A stretch of 64,000 nt of DNA from NCBI GenBank assembly GCA_964035545.1, contig CAXIUT010000179.1, positions 1-64,000 of the forward strand, in the 5' to 3' direction. The stretch's first letter is position 1, and each line of letters begins with the position of its first letter. Under the pieces are notes generated by a model. That model did not search any database and was not told the origin of the DNA. It worked only from the letters and a program-made list of their open reading frames with translations. Position numbers and translations under genes: made by a program. Below, one piece after another: positions 28,902-39,622 of this stretch. This DNA is from Bugula neritina (taxonomy: Eukaryota; Bryozoa; Gymnolaemata; Cheilostomatida; Bugulidae).

Positions 28902-30851
28902 TCATTCTATTTCCACCAATATGTTCTACTACCACCGACCATAAACAACCTACCCATTCTGACACTGATATTGACCATAACCCGTTATGCTATCATCCAA
29001 AAATTAACCAGAAAAAGTCTAACCATTCGATAAATACAACTTGCCATTCCCGCATTTGTTATCCAACTTGAACTATCCTTAGTATTTAGTCCAAATGTCA
29101 TCTATTTCACTTATATCGCGATAATCAAATCCTCCAGATAGACTCGCCGGCTGCTCGTTATAAAGAATCCCGTAGCCGTGAAATTGGTCATCTAGCCACT
29201 ATCCGTCATAGGCCACGCATCCCTCAGTGTAGTATAGTATTCCGCGGCCGTTCATCATGTCGTTTCTGAACTATCCTTAGTAGAATGCGCCGTCTTAGTA
29301 TTATATCCTTCCCTTGCCGTGTTTTAGACCGTTTAGCATCGTTCCTTCATATTTGCTTCCATTTTATTTAGTTTATACTGTATATACTAATTACTTTTTA
29401 TTCTTTTTCATCATGTTCTGAGGAAATTCAGAACCTTCTCTCGTCTACATTTCTGTGATAACTGGCTGAACTAGAGCATCTATAGCTGTCCTAGAGGTAT
29501 TTCTATCAGTTTGAAGACTTTGGAAAGACGATCTCGATGAAAATTCTTCAGAAGGTGAAAAAGGATATTTTGATGATTCATAAAAAGCACTCATTTTAAG
29601 TCTATTGATATCTTAGAGATCTTTTCTTATCATTTAGAACAATTTTGGATCAGTATATAGATTTTTATCAGTAGAAGGTGCTACTTTAGGAGTTATCGGG
29701 TTGATTTATTGTGTTATTTGAGGTACTGGTTTTGTTACAATCTGTAATACTTGTGATGTCTTCTATGGAACGACTTGTGATCGTAATTCAGGCATATATT
29801 GATGTTTAGGTTCTTCTATTCTGTAAGAAGATACTCGATCATGGTTGAAAGTTTAATTATCAATAGATTTTCTATCTATAAATTTCGGTTATTTTGCCAC
29901 TTGATTAACACTATGTTCTTGAAGAGGCTCACCTATTTGATAATTTCTACTACTTTATGATTGCTAAGCTTTACTAGACATCGATTGAGGAGTATTTTAT
30001 TAAGTCTAATCGAAATTCCAATACTTATCAAGTATTTTTTGTACTTCCATCAAAGAAGCCCTTCGATTTGGATTAGTCTCAAGTATATTTTAAATAATTT
30101 CAACCAACTAAACTGAATATCTCTATCCTAGCTCTTCCAACATTTCTGATAGGATTTGATCACTAAAACTATACTTTTTGAAATTATAACACTAAGAAAC
30201 CTATCTAAGAAGACCAGCTTTTAACAGTGTCATTCCCATACTAAAAATAGATTGTTTTCTGATAGCAAAATCAGTATCAATTTTATTGAAATTATTTATC
30301 TTTTACGGCGCATAAAAAACATCCTCTCTCATTGTCAAATGAGTACCCTCTTCTATCAAATCATCATGAATGATTTTGATATGTCCATCTGGATTTATAA
30401 ATACCTACGAAGGATTAAGAGCCATTATAGGTTTCAACTCCCCCAACCCATTCGTACAAGATTGAAGTATACTCCATAGCTAGGATTCTTCAAAATATTT
30501 ATTCTCTCTCTGACGTGCCTAGATCTCTTCTTTAAGAGTGACTTCAGCATACTAAAAAATAACATATATTTTATAGGTATTAGAACAAAAACTATTAAAT
30601 GATCTCGATTACACCTTAACTGGACTGATCACATACTATCTTTATTTATTCTACATCTGCTTTTTCAGTTCCTGCATTTTTCTTTAGTAAAGTTCAACAA
30701 CATTGTAAGTATACTCTTTAAGAATAAAGTTGTTTTTTGTTTATTTGTGCATCAAAATGATACCTCTTGATGTCCTGTCCACCTGCTAGTACTATCTACT
30801 CAGTTGCTAAACTATAGGTTGAGTGGTGCTGTCATTGAGATTGTTTCCCAT
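28902..30851 (-). CDS. Pseudokinase-MORN repeat protein
   Basis: 649 aa, intronless. The start MGNNLND offers a potential N-myristoylation site. Residues ~20-270 look like a protein kinase fold that has lost its catalytic residues: the HRD/N loop is replaced by GELKPIMALNPSEVFINPDG and DFG by HDDL, while a YAPEK segment (APE equivalent) and a C-lobe NPNRRASLMEVQKIL remain. A disordered Ser/Pro/Gln linker follows. From about residue 490 to the end there are MORN repeats (SKYEGTMLNGLKHGKGRI, NDMMNGRGILYY, DDQFHGYGILYN, NKCGNGKLYLSNG, DDSITGYGQYQ). MORN repeats bind lipids or act as scaffolds at the ciliate cortex, so a membrane or cortical scaffold regulated by a dead kinase is plausible. Confidence 0.8.
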
Positions 30852-30957
30852 GGTAACGGATTCAATTTAATTTATAACTATGTGATTTAACTTATCAGAA
30901 TATAGCTAATTATTTAAAATATAGTTTAATATAGATAAAATTTAACCAATCATATGA

Positions 30958-32717
30958 TCAGAAGTCCTAAATCTTAAATTCGGGAACTATGTTTTCCATA
31001 TTGTCTCCATTTATCTTCCTCTTTGGCGGTCGCTTCACACTATTCACCACCCGAGGATCTACTATCATCTACTTCTTGTGAAACCCTTGCGACTGCTTGT
31101 TCTATCTTAATATATAATTACTTTTGCTTATTTAGTCAACATGTTCGGCAGATACTCAAGATAAGGCTATCCAGTAGAACACTTAATCACTCTGTTAGCC
31201 TGATGTCCATACGATATTTTTTTCTTCTTTTTCTTAAGAGCTTTAGACCCTTACTTCTCAATATGTAAATTTTAACCTTTTCTACGTTCTGGACTATTCA
31301 AATCAATTTATTCCATATCATCTGTTATTATCCGTTTAGTTTTGCCTTCAAGCATGCCAACCGTATTGCTTCTGTTGCATTCCATCAGTTATCGCCTTCG
31401 ACCATGATCCGTTTCCTAATCTGAACTCACACCATCATCATTCATATCTATTTATCCATTCAGACAGTATATCCTCAAAGGTTATGGCCTTGAATTAGGA
31501 TTTTCCGAAAGATTAATTTTAAAAGGTGAATTATTATCAATAAGATTCATAGTAGCTGACTTTCTAGGAAAATAATCATTATCTTCACTTTCTGCACCTA
31601 TTTTCTAAACTTATATATCTTCCTAATTCTATACCTTTCCTTGACTAGGATTCAATACTATCAATTTATCACTAGCTAAGGCTTTCTTACTAAAATCACC
31701 TTCATTACCAGTTTTAGATTCCAACTTAGTATCCTAGATAGCTTCCTCTTAAAGATCAGATGGTTTTTATTTTTATGTTGAATTAAAGAGACTATTCAAA
31801 GAGATATCACCTTCAGCAACATTTTGAATACCAGCTCTAATAGCAGGCAATATTTTTTATCTTTTTATTTTCTTAAGAAGATCACTTGCTTTCTAAATAG
31901 GTGAATTTTATTTTTTAAATTGTCCCATATCAAGAGGTTGTGGCTAAATCTCAATATCCAATGGTATTTTTTGACCAATTCTATCAGGATATACCATTTT
32001 AGATGGTTTCTACAACATCTACTTCTCACCAACCAATCCATACATCTACAACAAATTATTCTCTCTCTGACATTCAAACACAAACTATTGAAAAATAACA
32101 AATCTACTAAGAACCAATCCGATCATCAAAGTAAGCACCGGTCTCACCATGAAGTTATCTATAACTAAATTCATACCAGCATTCCCCAGAAAAGTAGCTA
32201 TCATAGTATTCTGATAATTATTGTACAATTGAGCTACCATAGCGATGTTAATCATAATAGTCACGCCTACCAATACAATTTGAAGATATTTCTATCGATA
32301 TTTATTACTCTAGCTATTCTACTACTATCTATTCTATTTAGTCATCGCCATAGCCACAAAGAAATACATGAAATAGATAAGACTGCCGCAACCTGCCAGC
32401 GCGAAAGGCGATTGCACAAAAAATGTACAAATCGCAGTGATAGATATGGACAGTAGCAGAGGTATTTTATATTTGGCTCTTCTAACAGAACAGAGTTCAA
32501 TGGGCGTAAAATTGCTTAGTAGGTATTTGAGTGTGTTTTTTGTTTGCGAGATGTCTTCATCTGATCTCTCATAATTTTTTAGTTTAGTTTTAAGAGATGT
32601 TTTGTTGTATATTTTAGTTATCAAAGTGTTGTCTTTTAGAGCCAGTTTAAGAACTATCAAAGAGAGGACGGAGAGGATGGCTAAGAGAGGTAGGAGTAAC
32701 AGAAATAAGTCCAACAT
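30958..32717 (-). CDS. Polytopic membrane protein with long cytosolic tail, unknown
   Basis: 579 aa, one 20-nt intron (31102-31121). The N-terminal ~220 residues hold about five hydrophobic helices (LFLLLLPLLAILSVLSLIVL; IPLLLSISITAICTF; GCGSLIYFMYFFVAMAM; IVLVGVTIMINIAMVAQLY; VLTLMIGLVLSRFVIF). The rest is a polar tail rich in Ser, Lys and Asp with the basic patch KALKKKKKN. The intron is inferred because only its removal gives a coherent C-terminus ending NIVPEFKIQDF before TGA. The arrangement resembles the C-terminal block of large ciliate surface receptors, but this gene starts here. It is the last gene before the block duplicated on the second chromosome; that chromosome's telomere lies 11 bp upstream of this start codon. 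Confidence 0.7.
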
Positions 32718-32991
32718 TTTACTAATTTATAACTATAATATATTCGTTAGTATTTATAATTTATTTAGTTATTTTATCAAATACAAATTAATATATAAAA
32801 TATTATTTAGAACTTGGCTATCAATCGACTTGATTTCCTTTGTTTGTTTATTCTGCTAGGAAATGATAAATATTTATATTTTGGGTTTATTTATAAAAGT
32901 TAACCAAAGAAGGTGGTTTTTAATTGAATGTTAATTATTAGTTGGAGATGTTAGATTTATATTTATTTTATTGATATAAATATAACATAAG

Positions 32992-33278
32992 ATGACCTAT
33001 CAACAACCCTAAAAGAAAAAACCATTCTTCAGTTGCTGTTCAGCCGAGGAAGAAAAAAAATAAGTCTATGTTGATCTAGGACAAAAAGAACGACCCGTCC
33101 AAAGTAGTATTCCCCCTCAACGTAAACATATTTTAACTCAGCCGTCTATCATCAACCAACCACCGTAGTGTCTCAAAGCCCAGCTCCAAAATTCCGTTTC
33201 TCCTACCAACAACAACCCCAAGTAGTTCCACAAGTGCAACCCAACTACCAGAACCAACCAAATATCTATAGAAATTGA
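32992..33278 (+). CDS. Small Pro/Gln-rich protein (copy A)
   Basis: 88 aa after removing a 20-nt intron (33122-33141). No family recognised. The N-terminus MTYQQPEKKKPFFSCCS has a Cys-Cys pair next to basic and aromatic residues, a possible S-acylation site. The second exon is Pro/Gln/Val/Tyr-rich (PAPKFRFSYQQQPQVVPQV). The intron is supported because it restores this coherent frame and has GT...CAG borders like other introns here. Divergent from the polytopic membrane gene, 274 bp apart. In copy B an interstitial telomere tract begins 1 bp after the stop codon. Confidence 0.65.
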
Positions 33279-33417
33279 TCTCATACCGTAATAACTTAAA
33301 CATTAAACTATCATCCCCCCTAAACCACCCCTCCACCCTTATCACATAACTATTTATCTAAACAACCCATTGATCATCATCAAAAACAGACAATAAAATA
33401 TATAAATCACATAAATA

Positions 33418-34284
33418 TCAATGATACTATTCCTACTATTGCTCATATTGACCAATTTCTTATGAAAGATGATTTTATATGCTCTACTCTTTGAAAAAGG
33501 AGATTATCCATGCGTTGACCACAGTAAAGAAGTAGTAGATGAGAGGTAGTAATAGCTATACAACAAAAACAACAAAAAACTATCCAATAGAATTTCTACT
33601 ATCATCAAGATCCCAAATAAAAAAATAATTCAAGACCAACCCCACCATCACCACCAAACAAAAACATCTCCTCAACTAAATCTGATACCTAAAACTAACA
33701 TCCAACACCTCATACTCCACTATCTTCTCACGATCCAACAACTACATCTAAATCTACCTGGCATCTTGCTGCCTCAAATACCGACGCATTGTTCTATTAC
33801 GCTTCTTTTCATTGTTCATTATCTATCTGATTTTTATGATCTGGTGAAATGCGCAAATAGATACCAAAGAATACAGTGATAGGAGAGAATAACGTAGAGG
33901 CACCAAATGCAAAAACAGAACAGAAAAGATAAAGACAGCTAGTAAAGAGAATACAGATAAAATAAAGTATTTGATGGCTGTATGTTCTTAAAATACAAAT
34001 CTAAGAAAGATCCAATACAAAGGCAACATCCATATAATTCTAAAGACATTCGATAGATCAGAAACAGCTTTTTTACTAGTAAAAATCGACCACAAATCAA
34101 CACCAACATCCACCACAGACAACACAAACATCAACTTGTCAATCCGATCATAACACATCTTCCACATCACCAACTACCTCACAAACAAAAACATCACCAC
34201 AAATTACACCAACACCACCAACAACCCCCGCAAACAAAACCAACATATCCCAAATTCATCCAAATCCATCAACAACTCCTCCAT
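33418..34284 (-). CDS. 288-aa polytopic membrane protein (copy A, intact)
   Basis: Single open frame with about six hydrophobic segments: CLRGLLVVLVEFVVMFLFV, an internal VFRIIWMLPLYWIFLRFVF, YFILSVFSLLAVFIFSVLF, CLVVMVGLVLNYFFIW, and FFVVFVVELLLPLIYYFF near the C-terminus, plus a loop with basic residues (NNEKKRNRTMRRYLRQQDA). No family recognised. In copy A the run of six A at 33574-33579 keeps the last ~75 codons in frame; copy B has five and is shifted. It lies 50 bp downstream of the coiled-coil gene on the same strand. Confidence 0.7.
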
Positions 34285-34334
34285 TGCTTATTATTAATAT
34301 AGTAATAGCAAGCTATATAATTTTGATGTCACAA

Positions 34335-35362
34335 TCATGATTTGATCTGCTGGTGGGCCTGTTTCTACAAGAGCTGGCGGATAGATTGGTTGCTGTGGTG
34401 TTTGAGATGCGGGTAGTTTCGAAGCACTTCATCTGCCACGTGCTTGGCGATTTGCTAGTCTACGCTTGCCATTGTCTTCTTCTCACTTGTTGTCATTTTC
34501 TACCATTATGCTGTTTTCTTCTTCTGCTAGAGCTATTGCACGCGCTATGCTGTTTTTTGACTGGATACTGACTGAGCAGCAGAATTACGACTCATTCTAC
34601 TCAAAACATCGTCTTTATCTTTTTATCTTTATTATTGAATATTATTTCTATTTTATTACATCCTTTTCATCTGCTATTTCTTCCAATTTTCCTGATCTTT
34701 CAAAGTTTCTACTTTATTTTTAAGCTAGAGCAATATGTTTTTAACTTAGTCATCTGAAACATAGTCTTTCAGTTCAGTTTGATGTTCATTACTAAAGAAA
34801 TCAAGCAATTAATCTACTTCTTTATCTTATTGTTTTTAGGTCTATTGAGCAGTTTTAGCCCAAGCTGGCTTATCCTTTTTCTTCAAATTAGGTTCTTGCC
34901 TTCGAATAGATTCAGTATTTGTTTATTCATTATTTACAATACTTGAATTCTTCTCTCTCTATCTCTTCTACTTCCCCTACTGCTTTATCTTCTACAAATG
35001 CTCCATTTGTTTTTGTTTCTATAGCTACTCCTGTTCCTTTTTCAAGTGCACATCTTGCTTGAATTTTTACAACCATTTTTTATGACTGTTAAGGATAGGC
35101 AACACTCTCTTCTTTGTCTTATGCTCATCATATTCTTTAACTGGTGCCAAACCATACTGCTAATGCGCAAAAACTCGACCACAAAATTATCTATATCATC
35201 TACTATCTACCTTTTCTTTTAAACAGATGGACTCTAGTTAGGTCTAGAACACAGCAGCACTCCTTTGTAGTAATTTATTCCGTCTAAATAGATTTAAAAG
35301 TACTTGCCTACATACAATTTGTTTATAAAATATATATTTTAAGTAAAAGTTTTATTTTTCAT
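34335..35362 (-). CDS. 335-aa coiled-coil protein (copy A)
   Basis: One 20-nt intron (35160-35179). N-terminal ~75 residues are globular-looking (KLYVGKYFQIYLDGINYYKG, DNFVQYGLAPVKEYDEHKTK, KRVLPILNSHKKWLQKF); the rest is Lys/Glu/Gln-rich coiled coil with Ser clusters and a basic end. No family recognised; ciliary or cortical proteins often look like this. The start codon is 78 bp from the divergent CRAL-TRIO start, so the two share a very small promoter region. In copy A that promoter sits next to the telomere. Confidence 0.7.
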
Positions 35363-35440
35363 AAAACCTACAATAACAATATTGTTTAATATCAACTGAA
35401 ATCAATATAAAAAAGATAATAATTGTAAAAATATATAATT

Positions 35441-35450
35441 ATGGAATCCA
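35441..35450 (+). pseudogene. Truncated start of the CRAL-TRIO gene at the telomere
   Basis: The first ten bases of the CRAL-TRIO coding sequence (ATG GAA TCC A) are present, identical to 38531-38540, and then G4T2 telomere begins. Telomere addition therefore cut this gene after its third codon on the first chromosome; the full gene is on the second. Confidence 0.9.
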
Positions 35451-35531
35451 GGGGTTGGGGTTGGGGTTGGGGTTGGGGTTGGGGTTGGGGTTGGGGTTGG
35501 GGTTGGGGTTGGGGTTGGGGTTGGGGTTGGG
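35451..35531. repeat. Right macronuclear telomere, (GGGGTT)n
   Basis: Pure G4T2 repeats directly follow unique sequence; this is the expected orientation for a right chromosome end. With the left telomere at position 1, it defines a ~35.5-kb chromosome. Confidence 0.96.
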
Positions 35532-35731
35532 NNNNNNNNNNNNNNNNNNNNNNNNNNNNNNNNNNNNNNNNNNNNNNNNNNNNNNNNNNNNNNNNNNNNN
35601 NNNNNNNNNNNNNNNNNNNNNNNNNNNNNNNNNNNNNNNNNNNNNNNNNNNNNNNNNNNNNNNNNNNNNNNNNNNNNNNNNNNNNNNNNNNNNNNNNNNN
35701 NNNNNNNNNNNNNNNNNNNNNNNNNNNNNNN
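35532..35731. other. 200-N scaffold gap between two telomeres
   Basis: Exactly 200 N. It separates a right-end G4T2 telomere from a left-end C4A2 telomere, so it is a scaffolding join of two chromosome ends and not missing internal sequence. Confidence 0.97.
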
Positions 35732-35819
35732 CCCAACCCCCAACCCCAACCCCAACCCCAACCCCAACCCCAACCCCAACCCCAACCCCAACCCCAACCC
35801 CAACCCCAACCCCAACCCC
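35732..35819. repeat. Left telomere of the second chromosome, (CCCCAA)n
   Basis: C4A2 repeats with one C5 irregularity near the start, then unique sequence matching copy A from 32728 onward. The addition point lies 11 bp upstream of the start codon of the polytopic membrane gene that is present only on the first chromosome. Confidence 0.95.
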
Positions 35820-36083
35820 TATAACTATAATATATTCGTTAGTATTTATAATTTATTTAGTTATTTTATCAAATATAAATTAATATATAAAATATTATTT
35901 AGAACTTGGCTATCAATCGACTTGATTTCCTTTGTTTGTTTATTCTGCTAGGAAATGATAAATATTTATATTTTGGGTTTATTTATAAAAGTTAACCAAA
36001 GAAGGTGGTTTTTAATTGAATGTTAATTATTAGTTTGAGATGTTAGATTTATATTTATTTTATTGATATAAATATAACATAAG

Positions 36084-36370
36084 ATGACCTATCAACAACC
36101 CTAAAAGAAAAAGCCATTCTTCAGTTGCTGTTCAGCCGAGGAAGAAAAAAAATAAGTCTATGTTGATCTAGGACAAAAAGAACGACCCGTCCAAAGTAGT
36201 ATTCCCCCTCAACGTAAACATATTTTAACTCAGCCGTCTATCATCAACCAACCACCGTAGTGTCTCAAAGCCCAGCTCCAAAATTCCGTTTCTCCTACCA
36301 ACAACAACCCCAAGTAGTTCCACAAGTCCAACCCAACTACCAGAACCAACCAAATATCTATAGAAATTGA
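36084..36370 (+). CDS. Small Pro/Gln-rich protein (copy B)
   Basis: Same 88-aa protein as at 32992-33278, with the intron at 36214-36233. The two differences I see inside the coding exons are synonymous. The C4A2 tract begins one base after the TGA stop, so its 3' untranslated region would be telomere repeat or would be replaced by it. Confidence 0.65.
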
Positions 36371-36371
36371 T

Positions 36372-36441
36372 CCCCAACCCCAACCCCAACCCCAACCCCA
36401 ACCCCAACCCCAACCCCAACCCCAACCCCAACCCCAACCCC
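36372..36441. repeat. Interstitial C4A2 telomeric tract 1
   Basis: Seventy bases, (CCCCAA)11 CCCC, perfect. Left flank ends gaaattgat, right flank begins tatttatct; both flanks match copy A, where 71 bp of unrelated unique sequence occupies the same place. The C-rich strand reads toward the right flank, as a left telomere of a chromosome starting at 36442 would. Confidence 0.95.
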
Positions 36442-36508
36442 TATTTATCTAAACAACCCATTGATCATCATCAAAAACAGACAATAAAATATATAAATCA
36501 CATAAATA

Positions 36509-37374
36509 TCAATGATACTATTCCTACTATTGCTCATATTGACCAATTTCTTATGAAAGATGATTTTATAGGCTTTGCTCTTTGAAAAAGGAGATTATCC
36601 ATGCGTTGACCACAGTAAAGAAGTAGTAGATGAGAGGTAGTAATAGCTATACAACAAAAACAACAAAAACTATCCAATAGAATTTCTACTATCATCAAGA
36701 TCCCAAATAAAAAAATAATTCAAGACCAACCCCACCATCACCACCAAACAAAAACATCTCCTCAACTAAATCTGATACCTAAAACTAACATCCAACACCT
36801 CATACTCCACTATCTTCTCACGATCCAACAACTACATCTAGATCTACCTGGCATCCTGCTGCCTCAAATACCGACGCATTGTTCTATTACGCTTCTTTTC
36901 ATTGTTCATTATCTATCTGATTTTTATGATCTGGTGAAATGCGCAAATAGATACCAAAGAGTACAGTGATAGGAGAGAATAACGTAGAGGCACCAAATGC
37001 AAAAACAGAACAGAAAAGATAAAGACAGCTAGTAAAGAGAATACAGATAAAATAAAGTATTTGATGGCTGTATGTTCTTAAAATACAAATCTAAGAAAGA
37101 TCCAATACAAAGGCAACATCCATATAATTCTAAAGACATTAGATAGATCAGAAACAGCTTTTTTACTAGTAAAAATCGACCACAAATCAACACCAACATC
37201 CACCACAGACAACACAAACATCAACTTGTCAATCCGATCATAACACATCTTCCACATCACCAACTACCTCACAAACAAAAACATCACCACACATTACACC
37301 AACACCACCAACAACCCCCGCAAACAAAACCAACATATCCCAAATTCATCCAAATCCATCAACAACTCCTCCAT
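36509..37374 (-). pseudogene. 288-aa membrane protein (copy B, frameshifted)
   Basis: Same gene as at 33418-34284, but the A run at 36665-36669 has five bases where copy A has six. This shifts the last ~75 codons, removing the final hydrophobic helix and the normal stop. Just downstream of the shift, two adjacent base differences between the copies are synonymous in the copy A frame (Gln CAA versus Glu TAG is the exception if TAG = Glu) and an ATA/CTA change is Ile/Leu, so the region was probably coding in that frame until recently. A homopolymer sequencing error is an alternative. Confidence 0.6.
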
Positions 37375-37424
37375 TGCTTATTATTAATATAGTAGGAGTA
37401 AGCTATATAATCTTGATGTCACAA

Positions 37425-38452
37425 TCATGATTTGATTTGCTGGTGGGCCTGCTTCTACAAGAGCTGGCGGATGGATTGGTTGCTGTGGTGTTTGAGATGC
37501 GGGTAGTTTCGAAGCACTTCATCTGCCACGTGCTTGGCGATTTGCTAGTCTACGCTTGCCATTGTCTTCTTCTCACTTGTTGTCATTTTCTACCATTATG
37601 CTGTTTTCTTCTTTTGCTAGAGCTATTGCACGCGCTATGCTGTTTTTTGACTCGATACTGACTGAGCAGCAGAATTACGACTCATTCTACTCAAAACATC
37701 GTCTTTATCTTTTTATCTTTATTATTGAATATTATTTCTATTTTATTACATCCTTTTCATCTGCTATTTCTTCCAATTTTCCTGATCTTTCAAAGTTTCT
37801 ACTTTATTTTTAAGCTAGAGCAATATGTTTTTAACTTAGTCATCTGAAACATAGTCTTTCAGTTCAGTTTGATGTTCATTACTAAAGAAATCAAGCAATT
37901 AATCTACTTCTTTATCTTATTGTTTTTAGGTCTATTGAGCAGTTTTAGCCCAAGCAGGCTTATCCTTTTTCTTCAAATTAGGTTCTTGTCTTCGAATAGA
38001 TTCATTATTTGTTTATTCATTATTTACAATACTTGAATTCTTCTCTCTCTATCTCTTCTACTTCCCCTACTGCTTTATCTTCTACAAATGCTCAATTTGT
38101 TTTTGTTTCTATAGCTACTCCTGTTCCTTTTTCAAGTGCACATCTTGCTTGAATTTTTACAACCATTTTTTATGACTGTTAAGGATAGGCAACACTCTCT
38201 TCTTTGTCTTATGCTCATCATATTCTTTAACTGGTGCTAAACCATACTGCTAATGCGCAAAAACTCGACCACAAAATTATCTATATCATCTACTATCTAC
38301 CTTTTCTTTTAAACAGATGGACTCTAGTTAGGTCTAGAACACAGCAGCACTCCTTTGTAGTAATTGATTCCGTCTAAATCGATTTAAAAGTACTTGCCTA
38401 CATACAATTTGTTTATAAAATATATATATTAAGTAAAAGTTTTATTTTTCAT
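37425..38452 (-). CDS. 335-aa coiled-coil protein (copy B)
   Basis: Same gene as at 34335-35362 with a constant 3,090-bp offset and no indel, so the frame is intact; intron at 38250-38269. Its divergent neighbour, the CRAL-TRIO gene, is complete here. Confidence 0.7.
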
Positions 38453-38530
38453 AAAACCTACAATAACAATATCATTTAATATCAACTGAAATCAATATAA
38501 AAAAGATAATAATTGTAAAAATATATAATT

Positions 38531-39554
38531 ATGGAATCCATCGAATCAACATACGGACCAGTAAAATTAGACTAACAAGCCTACCTCTTCTTCCCTGACA
38601 GTATGCATTGATTTATCTAAGAAAAATAATAAAAAACAGAATAAGGAAAGAAAGGAACCCGATTCTTCTATTTCGGACAAATACAACACGATCAATACTA
38701 ACTAAAAAAAATAAATTAATTCCATTAATATGTTGCTAAACACAAAACAGAATACAATCAATAATTTTTTGATCATCAAAAATTACTACTCTTCTTACAA
38801 GCACATCACTACAAACCCAAAGATACTCTAGAAGCACTTGAATCACATCTACAATTCAGACTTAAATATCTACCGCAGGATTTCTCTAAAGCCTAACATC
38901 TACTAGTACTTTATCATACTATCAAAGAAAAATGGTTTTTACTATCCTTGCGGCAGAGACAAAAACTTCCGACCCATCCTAGTAGCCAAAGTAAATCTAT
39001 TCCATCCGAAAGATATCGAAGGAGCATTGCAAGCCATCATCTATGTCCAAGAATAGGTCATTAAATTGATGACTCTACCAGGACAAGTATAAAACTGGAT
39101 AGTTATCTATGATTTAGGAGGAATGAAAATAGGAGATATACCTATCAATGCAGTTAGATCTGTTACCTAAAAAACAACCAATCATTATGGCGGAAGATTG
39201 TATAAGATGTTCATAGTCAATGCTCCTTCGACCATCTATTTTACCTGGAAAATAGTGTCAGCATTTTTGGATCCTGTTACTGTTTAAAAAATTAAATTAT
39301 CTAAAACTAATACCGAGAAAACTTTGTTTGATAATATTGACTTATCGCAAATTGAAGAGAAATATGGAGGAAAACAACCCAGTAGAACTCAATATTGGTA
39401 TTTATTTGGTTTATATAGGCCTTTTAGTCTTCCGTAAGGAGTATTTGATTCCAAAAGATTGATATCCTTTTAGGAATATGAAAATAAGTTAAAGAAAGGA
39501 GAGCTAAAAAGAAATACTATTCATCCTAAATTTGCTGAAAAGAAATAAAATTGA
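38531..39554 (+). CDS. CRAL-TRIO (Sec14-like) lipid-binding protein
   Basis: 326 aa after two introns (38601-38621, 21 nt; 38906-38927, 22 nt). An N-terminal helical region (FLEAHHYKPKDTLEALE, FRLKYLPQDFSKAEHLL) corresponds to the CRAL-TRIO-N segment. The lipid-binding domain shows YPCGRDKNFRPILVAKV, NWIVIYDLGGMKIGDIP, HYGGRLYKMFIVNAPSTIYF, FLDPVTVEKIKL and a C-terminal IEEKYGGK, the usual signature order. Such proteins carry phosphoinositides or other lipids between membranes. Both introns are required; the second restores the GRDKNFRP motif. The start codon is the one interrupted by the telomere on the first chromosome. Confidence 0.9.
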
Positions 39555-39622
39555 TTAAAAACTTGTCATAATTTGTAAAGTCATTCAATACTTTCACTAT
39601 TGTCACAATAAAGCTAATTAAA

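Larger units (their letters stand above)
32728..35450. repeat. Duplicated terminal block, copy A (right end of first chromosome)
   Basis: This 2.72-kb stretch is repeated in the same orientation at 35820-38540, offset 3,090-3,092 bp. It contains three complete genes. Differences between copies are sparse, and several are synonymous in the frames I call (for example Lys AAA/AAG and Val GTG/GTC in the small P/Q-rich protein). Copy A ends in a G4T2 telomere and copy B begins at a C4A2 telomere. Confidence 0.95.
35820..38540. repeat. Duplicated terminal block, copy B (left end of second chromosome)
   Basis: Same orientation and gene order as 32728-35450. Main differences: a 70-bp C4A2 tract at 36372-36441 in place of 71 bp of unique sequence (33280-33350); one A missing at 36665-36669; scattered substitutions. 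Unlike copy A, it continues into the full CRAL-TRIO gene. Confidence 0.95.

Noticed and set aside
35392-35883. Gly/Leu/Trp and Pro/Gln/Thr repeat ORFs across the gap
   Set aside because: Translations of telomere repeats and N; not genes.
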